A DNA stretch of 64,000 bases from Kitasatospora sp. NBC_00240 (GTDB lineage Bacteria; Actinomycetota; Actinomycetes; Streptomycetales; Streptomycetaceae). The position numbers were made by a program, and so were the translations under genes. The stretch spans positions 62,001-126,000 of the forward strand of contig NZ_JAPEMU010000002.1 of assembly GCF_026342405.1 (NCBI RefSeq). The letters run 5' to 3'. This document shows positions 12,001 to 24,000 of this stretch, piece after piece. The number at the start of each line of letters is the position of its first letter. Position 1 is the first letter of the stretch. The notes beneath the pieces were generated by a model that did not search any database, was not told the DNA's origin, and saw only the letters and a program-made list of their open reading frames with translations.

Positions 12001-15000
12001 GCGGGTCGGGTCCGGGCGACAGTGGCTCCCGTGCCCCCTGCGGGTCCGCCGACACCGACGCGAACGTCCGCGCCAACCCCTGCGCCGCCTCGGCACCCTT
12101 CTCGTACAGCAGCAGATACGCGACCCGATCCACCTGCAACCGCTCCGGAGCGACCACACCCTCCTCCGCAAGCACCACCCGCGCCTCAGCCCGCACCTCG
12201 GCCACCCGCGCCTCGGACTGCTTGCCCAACACCCGCTCCACATTCGGCGCGGATATGTTGATGTTCGGCCCGTTCCCGCCCTCGCCATCCTCGACGACCC
12301 GCGCCACAGGACCAAGGACATGATCCGCAGACGTCACCTGACCACGACCCGCCCCCTCCGGATCCAGCACCGCTGCCAAGCCGTTCCCCGACCCGAGACC
12401 CGAACCCTGCCCACCCGACGCGGCATGGCCGGGGAGCACCGGCCCGCCGCTGGCCAGCGCCGTGGTGAGTAGGTCGGGTTCGGCCGGCAACGGCTCGCGT
12501 GCCCCCTCGGGGTGCGCCGGCACCTGGACCGGCACTGTCGGGGATTCCACGGACGGCGGCCCCGTCGGATCCAGCACCGCACCGACACTCGTACTGTTCA
12601 CAGCCCCCGCCGCGTCCGGGCCACCATCACTGCCGCCGCCGGCCTGCTCGGACAGCGGCGCGAACGACCGTGCCAATCCCTGCGCCGCCTCGGCACCGTT
12701 CTCGTGCAGCAGCAGATACGCGACCTGATCCACCTGCGACCGCTCCGGAGTGACCACACCCTCCTCGGCAAGCACCACCCGTGCCTCAGCCCGCACCTCG
12801 TCCGCAAATTCAGGGGTCTGCTCGGCCAGCACCCGCTCGGCCGAAGCAAGGTTGAATGTCGGCCCCTTCCCGCTCCCGCCACCCTCGGCGGTCCGCACCA
12901 CAGGAACAGGGGTAACGACAGAGTCTGCGAACGTCACCCGGCGACGCCCCGCCCCGTCCGGGTCCAGCGCCGCCGCAAACGCGTCTCCCGACCCGGCACC
13001 CGACCCCTGCCCATCCGGCTCCGGCAGCGGCTCGGGCAGCGGCAGCGACTCCGGCAGTGGTTCCGGCAGCTCCGGCGGGAAGCCGAGGGCGTCGCGCAGC
13101 GCCGACACCCGCTTCGGGTGAATCAGCAGTTCCACGGAGTCGTCGAGCTGGAAGTGGAAGCTGCTGCTGCTGGCGCCGTAGGAGATGGGTCCGCGCTGGT
13201 TGACCGACTCCACCGTGATGGTGAAGAGCACGCCGGCACGGACGTGGAGGTACTGCTGGTCGGGTCGCTGGATGAACGTGCCGCCTCCGACCAGGGTGTG
13301 GGAGGTCACGCTGCTCCCCACTTCGTCGGATGTGGTCCGCCCGATTCCGGCGGAGATGGAAACGTCCGACGGCTCGTGGGAGGTGTTCATCGGGCCGGTG
13401 TGCACGGTGGTGCCCTCACCGATGCCGATCCGTTGGGAGGTCGCATGGCTGGTGGCGGCCGTCTGCCGGGTTCGCCGGTTCTCCTCCAGCTCATGCGAGA
13501 CCTTGATCTCGTCCAGCTTCTGCGCGTTGAACAGCTTGGCGTGCACGGTGACGCGACCGTGCGTGTCGGTCAGGGTGCCGCCGGGGCGGACCAGGGGCGG
13601 CGGCCGGTAGCCCTGCTCGGTCAGGGTGTCCCGGAAGAAACTCTTCAGCGCGGGGGCCGCGAGGGCGTCCCGCAGCACTTCCTCGGACCCGGTGCCCCAT
13701 TCCACCAGAAGCGCCGATCCGGCGAACCGGAACGCGGGCCGCTGGTCGGGCAGGCCGTTGAGCAGCCCCAGCAGGTGCTGGTGCATCTCACGGACCGACA
13801 GGTCGTCGATCTCCTTGAGGACCACGTCCCGGGTGCGGAAGGCCTCTGAGTCGATGGGCAGCGGCCGTACTCCGGAGCCGTTCTGGACGGCGCCGTCCGG
13901 GTCGGGGTGGAACAGCTCGGGGAACTGGGTCTGCGGGTCGGTCAGCGGCAGGACCCGGGGCCGGCTCACGGTGGCTAGCGGGCCGTTGGGGGTGAACAGG
14001 GCGTCGGGCACGGCGACCTGCTGCTCGATGGTGACCTCGCGGGTGCTGTCCGGTGTCAGGTCGTCGACGCGGTGGTAGGAGGCCCTGATCCGGTCGGGGA
14101 GTCCGCCGAACAGGCGGTTGACGACCACGTGGCTGGGCTGGACGACGCGCTTGAGCGCCACCGTCAGCTTCAGCGCGCCGGTGTAGAGCTGTGCGCCGGC
14201 CTCGAACATGATCAGGTCGAAGGAGCTGTCACCGCCCAGGCGGTCCGACGCCTGGCTGCGGGAATGGTTCCAGGACAGCCCGCCCGAATTGTCCACCTCG
14301 CCGACCCTGCTGCCCGACGGGCTGGTCGCCCCGCTCGGGTCCAGCGACAGGACGAGGCTCTCGGAGGCCGCCGTGTTCTCGATCCGCCAGCCGAAGGAGT
14401 TGATGTAGCTGCCGACCGACAGTTCGCCGCGCGCTTCGACGTGCCGCAGGTCGCCCTGAGGCGTGGCCGTGACCAGCACGTAGTGGTCGGCCTTCGCACC
14501 GAGAGGGGTGAGCCGCAGCCCGGTGCTCATCAACTGGCGCAGGGAGGAGAGCAGCGCCGAGGGGTTGAGCATCTGGTGGAGGGACTGGACCAGCTCCCGC
14601 TCGGCGCCCAGGGGGAGTTCGGCGGACGACGGAAGCTCTGTGCCCGGTGGCACCGGGTTCAGTCTCCGCAGCTTCGTCCCCTTCTCCTGCGGTGCCGTCA
14701 GCAGCTGTCGCAGCTTCGGATTCTTCTCGCTCAGCAGCTCGATCACCGCGTCCGCGAGCGGGTTGTGCCGGGGGGGGAGGTCACCGGAAGGCATCGGGAA
14801 CCGCAGGGACCGTGGCACCCCGGACATCAGCATCTGGCGGCTATCGATCGTCTCCGGCACACCGGCGGGGCGCGGGGTCATCGGCACCGGCACCCGGCGC
14901 AGGAACTCCAGCCCGTCCGGGACATGGATCCGCCGGGCCGGCTGGATCTCCGGGCGCCCGAGGCCGAAGATGGTCCGCTGCTGGTACTCCACTTCGAGGG

Positions 15001-18000
15001 TGTAGACCACGTCGGCGAACCGGCGGGTGTGGTCGGTGCGCCCGGTGGAGTCCATCCAGCCGGTGGTCGAACGGTCCTGCTGCCCGGTCTTCGCTGCCTT
15101 GCTCTTGCTGTAACTCACGCTGGCGGCCGGCGTCGCCTTGCTGGTGACCCCGGCCTTGGCGCCCAGGCTCAGGCTGGCGCTGGCCGTGTGCCCGTGGCTC
15201 CGTTTCACGGCGGAGGTCAGGACGGCGGTGTTCTCGGGGGCGGCCAGCCGGCCCACGCGGACTACGCCGGGAACCTTGGTGCCGGGGGCCTGGACCTCGG
15301 CCCGGACACGGATAACCACCTGGTGGTCGCGTAGGAGCAACTTGACGTCCGCCAGTTCGACCCGTGCCGAGCCACCCTCCTGCCCGTGCTGGAAGAGTGA
15401 GAGGAGCTGCGCGGGGGCGGTCACCCGGTCGATGATCAGTTCCCGGTCCTCGGCCGACAGCCCGCGCTTCTTCCCCAGCATGGCGGACAGTTCCCGGGCG
15501 ACCTCGGGCGGGCTGCTGAGCGAGATCAGCATGTCCTCGGGGTGGAGCTTCTCACGCCGGTCGGCGGGAAGACGGAACTCTCTCGTGTCGCTGCTGACGG
15601 AGATCTTGACGGCAACCGTCCGATGGACTGGGGTTGCGAGCTCCTCAGGAAGCCAAAGCGAGGCTCGGCCGTCGCGCACGACGCCAGAGCGGGTCGTGGG
15701 CGGCTTCGTCCGGAACACGTGGGCGATCTTGTCCAGGGCCCGGGCCGCCAGGTCAGGTTGTTGAGTCGGCTCGGGCGGGCCGGGCGATGCTGCGAGCGCG
15801 TCCGACGCGTCGGGTGTGACGGTGGCATCCTGCGCGGCAGTGGTCTTGACCTTGGCTCCTCCGATGGTGACGGACACCTCGAAATCGACATCGTATTCGA
15901 ACCACCGGCTGGGACCCCCGAAGGTCGGCGACCCGGGGATCACAGCGGCGAAGTCCGCGCTGTCCATGATGGCGCTCCGGCCCTTCGAGAACCCGTATCC
16001 CAGGTTCAGACCGAGCTTGCCCAGCCTGTTGGCGGTCATCCAGCCGAGGCCGAGCTTGGCGACCACGTCGATGCCGAGGCTCACCGAGGCCGACATCACG
16101 TCGGTGTGCTGGGCCCACTGCGTTAGGGGCCTCAGGACGTTGACCGTGCGGTCGTCACGGGTCCCGGTCGAGAGCAGTGCCCGGCGCCTGGCCTTGACGC
16201 TCACGAAGGCGGTCGAACCGTCCGGCAGTTCGACTCTCCGGCGCAGCCCGCGCTCGCTCATCAGCCGCTGCCCGTGTCCGTGCAGGCCGTCGAGGGAATA
16301 CTCGGGTGCGAGCGTCCGGTGCAGGTGGTGCTCCTGCATTGGCGTCAGGGCCGGCAGTTTGTGCGCGGCTCGCGCCTCGGTGATCAGGTCCATCACCTTG
16401 CCCTGGACCGAGCGCGTCGTGCCGTGCATCTCGACGTACGCCAGGCTGATCCGGTTGCCGTCCCGGATCGCGGGGGGCAGCAGGAGGACCTCCGCGGGTG
16501 CGGTGTACGTCAGCGGCCGGGGGACTGCGAGGGGCTCGATCGCGTGGGCGAGTGCGGCCTCGAAGGCCTCGACGTTGGCGAGCGGCACCCGTACGTGCAG
16601 GATGCCGTCCTGCGACAGTTCACCGCTGGTGCCGGGCAGATCGGAGCGCAGGCCCGCGATCAGTCGTACATCCAGTTCGTACGCCACCGTCCGCCCCTGG
16701 GTGATCAGCTTCTGCCACACGGCGGGCCCGGGGTCCAGCTCCATGGTCCGGGAGACGCCGCCGGAGGCTTCCGCGTGCGGGGTCACGCCCAGGCCGTACT
16801 TGCCGTCCAGGAACGTGTGCCCGAAGGTCAGCGAGCCTCCCACGGTCCATTTGCCCGCCGCCGAGCGGGTCAGACCGGACATGTCCGTGACGCGCTGTTG
16901 GTTCCAGGTGGTGATCGCCGACGTGTCCGCGTCGTCCAGCCGGCGCACCGCGACCAGTTCGGATCGAAGCGCGATACCGACCGAACCGCCGTGCACGACG
17001 AAGACCTCGGACGCGTGCCCCAGCCCTGCCTGGTGGCTGTGCAGGCGCAGCTGGGTGCGCTCGCCGAAGAACAGCCGGAGGCGGTTCCAGGTGTCGGAGC
17101 CGGGCTTCACGATGTCCGGCCCGGTCGGGGTCTTCGGCTGGAGGTGCTCCAAGACGCTCTCCCGCAGTTTCTCCAGTCCGTGGATCGACTCGGGTGAGGT
17201 CCCATGGGTCCACAGCACGTCGTCCAGCCGTCGCTGAGTCTGTGGGTCACGTGCCTCGGACGGGCGCGGGAGGACCTCTGGCCGGCTCTGTGGGATGGGC
17301 GGCTTGCCGTCGGGCCCGGCCACCACCCGGGGGACGTGCGAGTCGGGGACGCCGACCAGCACGTTGAAACCGTCGGAGCGGACGGCCTCGGCCGGCTCCA
17401 CCCCGGTCGGCGCCGGGCCGACCGGGGTCACTGTGACCTCGACCCTGGCGTCCGGGTGCCTGAACCAGACCGCCTTACCCGTCGGTGTGGTCCGTCGGCC
17501 TGCGACGGCGACGAAGTTCGTGGTGCCCTGCCCCCGGCTGTCCGCGCCGCCGAGCGACACGCCGGGAGTGACGGTCCCAGGCACGGCGAAGCTCTTCTTC
17601 GCGTCCCACGTGGTGGTCCGGTTCCGGTAGGACGCCACGCGGACGTCCGCCTCGGGGTCCCACGCCAGCCCCCAGACCTCGCCCTCGCGCGGTGCGTCAC
17701 CACCGACATCGGTGCCGATCGCCTCGTGGATGTTCTCCTTGGGCAGTACCAGTTCGGCCTTGATCCGGAAGTCGCCGCCGTCCGGCAGCGAGATGGTGAC
17801 CTCGTCGCCGCCGTGGGCGAGCCAGTCCCCCCATTCCTGGTCGCCCACGGCGGTCCGCGTGGCGTACAGGCGTTCCAGGGCGGCGTCGGTGAGGGCCTCC
17901 GGGTGGCCCCCCTCGCCGACGGCACGGCTGAGGGTCTGTTCCAGGTGTGCGGTGACGTCGTCGAGGTTCCCGATCCGGCCTTCCGTCCCGAATTGCCCCG

Positions 18001-21000
18001 TCCGGGCCAGTGGTGCCGGCAGCCCTCGGACCACCGTCCCGAATCGCCCCGTCCGGGCCAGTGATGGCGGCAGCCCTGGGACCAGGCCCGTTTCGGGCGC
18101 CGTCAACACGGTCGGGGTTGCGGCCGTCGGCCCGGGACCGGGCCCTGGGAGCGGCGGGGTCGGCAGGGTCAAGGACGGCAGGATCTCCGGGGGTTCGGGA
18201 CGCGGGCGCTCCAGGCCCAGTTCTTCGGCGTGGGCGGGCTCGACCAGGAGTTCCACGGTGTCGCTGTTCAGGCGGAAGTGCCGCACCACCTGATCGCTGC
18301 CCCACTCCAGGGTGACGGTGTAGTCGACTCCGGCGCTCACGTGCCAGTACTCGGCTTCGGGGCGGTTGATGAACACACCGCCGGCACCCTGCAGCATCTG
18401 GCTGGTGACGGACACTCCCGTGCGGTCGCTCCGGCTGATGTCGAGGGTCGGGACGAGGGGCAGTACCTGTCGGGCGTCGGGGTCGCCGCTGTGGACTGCC
18501 GGACCGGCGCCGAGGGAGACGGTGAAAGCCGTGCTGTGGCCGGCAGAAGAAGACTGCTGAACGCGATGGTGGCGTTCCCGGTTATGGGCGACGGTGACGG
18601 TGCGCAAGGTTCCCGGGTCGGTGAGGGTGGCTTTGAGGGTGAGCCGTGCTTCGACGCGGCCGTGGGGGCCGTCCGTGATCAGAACGGGGACGGTGTGCCC
18701 GTCCTTGTGGAGGGCGCGATCGAGGAAGCTCGTCAGCAGCGAGTAGGAGAAGACCTTGCGCATGGCGTCCTCGGAGGCGCGGCCGAGTTCTGCCAGCATC
18801 CGGGGAATGCCCTGCTGCTGCAGCTCGGCCAGGAACCGGGTGTGGAGTTCGCGGGCGGTGGTGTAGCGGAAGTCGGTGATGACGACACGCCCCTGAACGA
18901 CGTCCTCGGGGCGAACGGGGAGCGGCCGCAAAGGAGGGAGGGGGCGAGGCAGCAGGGTGACCGGGGAGGCACTGTCGGGCTTGCGGGCAGAAGTGTCGAG
19001 GACGGCGTCGGGGACGGTGATCCGTTCGGTGGCGATCAGTCCGCGGCCGGCGGTCGTCGGCGGGTCGTCGGCGCGCTGGAACGAGCGGAGCAGCCGATCG
19101 GGTACACCGAGGAACAGGCGGTTGAGCAGCAGGGGCAAGGGTTTCGTGATTTTCCGCAGCGAGACGGTGATCTCCAGCGGGCCGAGGTAGACATGGGTGC
19201 CGGTGAACTTCACCTCGTCGTGGCGGGTCTGGCGGTCGGCCCGGGAACTGCCGGAGTCGGTGCCGAGACCGGCGGAGCCTCCGACGGTTTCGCGGCCGCT
19301 GTTGACGAGTCCGGCTTCCGGGTACTGCTGGGGAGCGAGTCCGGCGTTGGCGGTGAACGTGTTGGCCTCGGTGGTGCTGATGGTGGTCCAGTTTTCACCT
19401 CTGCCGTACTTGCCGACCAGGTCTTGGGGGTGGAAGGCCTGGTGTTCGTAGGTGCCGAGCCGGTTGGCGTGGATCTGAAGGACGTGGCCGGTGCCGGGGC
19501 CGAACGGGCTGATGGTCAGGCCGGTGCTCAGTAGGGAGTGGTGGGCGGCGAGCAGGGAGCGGGGGCTGAGCAGGACGTCGAGGGGCAGCACGGTGCCGCC
19601 GTCGAGGGTCCACTTCAGCGGGATGTGGTCGGGGCCGGTGGTGCGGGCGGCGGGAAGGTGGCGCTGAAGCAGTTCCTCGACCTGCCGGACGAGCGGGTTG
19701 TGGCCGGCCGGGTCACCTTGGCGGGTGGGGAACTCCAGGGTGCGGGGCATGCTGAACTGCGGGATGTTCGTGGCAGGGAGCTTGGCAGGGGTGCGGGCGG
19801 GTCTGGGCTCGGCGTGCCCGGTGGGGTGCAGGTACTGCAGTCCGTCGCGGACGAGGACGTGGCGCACCTCGCGGACGGCTCGGCTGTGACCGAACGGCCC
19901 GTCCACCCAGGTCTCGATCTCCAGTGTGTAGATGACGTCGGCGTAACGGCGCAGGTACTCGGTTGCGGCGTCGACGTGGAATCCGCCGGTGGTGGAGCGT
20001 TCCAGGATCTCCCGGCTGTGGCCGTGCAAGGCGTTCCAGGAGAGGCCGGCCCACAGCCAGAACAGGTGAGTGAGGCTTTCGGCCCTGCGGAAGCCGGCCC
20101 CGCCGCCGAGGGCCAGGGTGTGACCGCTGCCGGCGCTCTGGGTGTTGGTCACCTTGGGGGTGATTTCGGCGATGGCCAGGCGGGCGGCGCGGACGGTGCC
20201 GGGGTCGGGGGTCGGGGATTTGGCGAGGGTGCCGGTGAGGTGCACCACCACGTGCCGCTCGACGACGGTGCCCGGGAAGTGGAGCGTCTGTGTGGAGGCC
20301 ATGCCGCTCGGCAGGCCCTGCTGGAACAGTCCGGTAATGCGGCGCTGCTGGAGGGAGGTGCCCACGAGCTTTTCAATGCGGTCGTGGGACAGGCCCCCGG
20401 TGGTTTCCAGGGCCTCGCGCAGAGCGGCGGCGAGTTCCGGCGGCATGATCGGGGGCAACGGCATGTCGTCGGCGGCCAGGCTGACCAGCTCGCTGTCGCC
20501 CCACGGGCTCTCGGGGCCACTGTGCACCGTGGTCTGACCGGTACGGTCGGCGACCGCGGATGAAGTGTCGGTGGGCTGGAGCATCTTTTCGGGCAGCCAG
20601 TAGCGGACCTTGCCGCCCTCGACGCGCTCCCGGAGCAGTACGGCGCCGTGCGGGAGCCTCGCGTCGGGGCGGCCGAAGAGGACCGCGTCGGGCAGGTGGA
20701 GGGGGCGCAGCACCCTGGTGGGCACCTCGTAGCCGACCTGGCCGTCCTTGACACGCTTCCGGAGGAGTTTGTCGCCGTGTCGGGGGCGGGTGACGGTGGA
20801 TGTCGCAGGCTCGGCGCCGGCTGGCCGGCCGGTGTGGTCCGGGGTGGAGACGGGGGGCGTGGTGCCGGCTTCGGTGTCCCGGGGGGCGGGGTGGAAGTCG
20901 ATGGTGAGGACGGCGCGGCGGCGCAGGCGGGCAGAGCCGGCCGCGGAGCCGGGTCCGGGGTGCCCGGTGCCCGCGGAGCTGGTGGTGATGCTGATCTGGT

Positions 21001-24000
21001 CGACGCGCGGTTCGGGGCCGACGTGCAGCTTCTGCAGCTTGGTCGTGAGGGCGGATCGCAGGGCTTCGGCAGTAGCCTCCGCACGCTGCCGGCCGGTGTC
21101 CTTCGCGCGGGTCTCGCCGGAGCCGGTCCGGCGGCCGTTGCCGTAACCGACGATCTCAACCTCGGGCAGCGGCAGTCCTTCGCGCCGGTTCTGCAGGGCG
21201 CTGCGGGCCAGCAGGTCGGCCACGCGGTCGATGCCGGCGAGGTCCTTGACGGAGAGCTCCTTCGAGCCCTCGGTGAAGGTGAGGGTGTGTTCGGCGTCCT
21301 TGCTGGAGACGGGCAGGTTCTCGACGGGCAGGTCGGTACGGGGGCTGTCGATCCAGGCCAGTTCCTCGGTGACCCGGGTCAGCTTGTCGGCGGTGCGGTG
21401 CAGCCGGCCCTTGACGGGTGGCGGAACGACGGCGATCTGCACGTCGAAGGTGACGCCGTAGTCGAACCAGTGGGTGGGGCCCTGGAAGAGGATGCCGCCG
21501 GGTGCGGTGAACAGGAAGTCACCGGTGTTCAGGCTGTGTTCGTTGCGGCGGCTGTAGCTGTAGCTGGCGGTGCCGCGGGCGATCTGGTTTTCGCGGACGC
21601 CGAAGCCGTGGATGAGGTTCTTGGCCGCGGAAAGGGAGTAGCCGGAGCTGTCCGTGGTGTCGATGCCGTGCATCACGGAGCTGACGACGTTCATCTGGCG
21701 GTTTTCGTGGCGCCCGGTGGACAGGGGCGCGTCGGTGCGGTTCACCGGGGTTACCAGCACATGGGCGGTGGAGCCGTCGGGCAGGGGCAGGGTCTTGCGC
21801 AGACCCTGGCCGCCGAACAACTGGTCGACCTGGGTCTTGAGAGCGGAGGGGGAGAAATCCGCGGCGACCTGCCGGCGCAGCATGGCGCGGTCCATCGGGG
21901 TGAGGCCGGGGTTGGCGCCTTCGAGGAGTTTGAGGACGCTGTCGCCGGTCTTCCAGGTGGCGGTCCCGGTGAGCTGGACGTGTGCGGAGCCGACGCCCTT
22001 GTTGTTCCGGATCTCGCCGGGGACGCGGTGGTCGGGCACGGTCACGGGGATTTGGACGGGGGTGGTGGTGGGGGTGATGGCTTGGCGGACCGCTTCCTCG
22101 AACCGGTCCGCGCTGCTCTGGGGCACCCGGATGTGGACGGTACCGTCGCTGTGGACCACACCCTCGACGCCGGGCAGGTCGGAGAGCAGTTCGGCGGTGT
22201 GCTCCATCCGCAGACGGAAGGCGACCGTCGGCCCTTCGTAGCTGAGGTTCTGCCAGCGGCTGCCACCTCGGGTGAAGGCGGTGGAGCTACCCGCGTTGTT
22301 GGCGGCGGTGGCGCTGACCGTGGCGATGACGTTGTTGGCACGGCCGAAGGGGGCCGAGGGGTCGTCCCCGGTGAAGACTCCGGTGGCCTCGACGGTGATG
22401 GCCGCGGACCGGGAGTGGGTGTGGGACGTGCTGTCCATCAGGTAGCTGCGCTGCTCGTTCCAGAGCTTGGTGTCGATGTCGGCCGAGCCGAGACGCTGCA
22501 CGGACAGCAGGCGGCTGCGGACGGTGAGGTGCACCTCCCCGCGGCCGACCGGGAACGGCTCGGAGGTGTGGCCGGCGCCGATCAGCTGCGCGAACTCGCG
22601 CATCTGGTTGCGCTCGCCGAGGAACAGCTTGAAGTGGTTAGCGGCCTCCGAGCCGGACTGCAGTGCGCCGGTGGGCAGCTTGCCCAGGACGTGGGGGCGC
22701 AGGCCTTCGATGCCGCCGATCGATTCGGGGTCCCACTCATCGAGCCAGAGTGTCTCGTCGAGGGCTTCCCGGGTGTGCTCGTCCCAGCCCTCGGGCGGGC
22801 GCTCGCCGAGCAGGCCGATCTCCTCACCCGGGCCGCCGGTGACGGTGTCGCCGTCGGTAGCCGTGTCGCTCTCGGAGACGGTGGCCATGCGAGGGGTAGC
22901 CCCCGACGGGAACGCCATGACGAGGTCGACGGGCACCTCGGGGCCGGAGGTGGTGTCCGTCTCGGCGCCTGCCTCGCGGACGGTGACGGTCAGGCCGTTG
23001 CCCGGGAGCTCGAAGTAGACCGACTCCCCGCCGACCGCGGTCCGCATGTCCTGGGTCACCGAAACGACGGCGTTACCCACGGTGGTGCTGCTCCCGGCCG
23101 AGAGGACCACGCCTGCGCCCACCGTCACGAGCGGTTCGGCTCCAGTCGGGATGAACGCCTTGAGCGGCAGGGTGACGCCCTTGCCGCGGGTGGAGCTGTC
23201 GACCACCACCGACTCGACGTTGGACGACGGGTCGAACGGCTGGGAACGCTCCTCACGCGGTCCTGTCCCGTTCTCGTAGCGACTGGTAGGGGCGTGGACC
23301 GCGTTGGCGCGGTCGGCGAGGGTGAGGTTGGCGCTGACGATCCAGCTGCGGCCGTCGGGCGCAGTCACCCGGAACTCGACGCCGCCGTGAACCAGGGAAC
23401 GGCCCCATTCCTCGTCGCCGAACCAGGCGCGGTCACCATCGGTTGCGGACCGCAGGGCCGTCTGCACGGCCTCGTCTTGAGCGCTGGGGCCGAGCGCCTC
23501 GACGGCGGCGCGGTGCAGCTTCTCCGTCACGGCGTCGAGGTTGTGGATGCGACCGCCCAGGCCGAACTCCCCGTCGTGCTGGAAGCCCTCCGGCAGACGA
23601 TGCGTGGCCTCGGATGTCACATGCTGAGGCGCGGGACCGGAGGACACGGAATTGGAGGACCCGCCGTCTTGCGAGTCGACCGGCTCATGGAGGTTCGCCG
23701 CCTCCGGCGATGGCACCGGTACGGAATCCCGGGTGCTGTGCTCAGGCGGGGTGGAGAGGGTGGTCAGCCCAGCGGATCCGGGGGTGGTGGCGGCGTCGGA
23801 GGTGGTGTCCGGCTCCGGGTGAGGACTGTCGGGAGCGGCCTCCCGACCGTCGTTCGTCTGCCCTTCTTCGGGTCCGCGGTTCAGCGTCTGGGTCGGCGAC
23901 TCGTGATCGACAGAATCGGATGTCCGGGGAAACCCGAGAACCGACGACAACGTGTTGGGTTCCGCTGGCAGCGGTTCGCGCATCACGACCGGGTCCGTCA

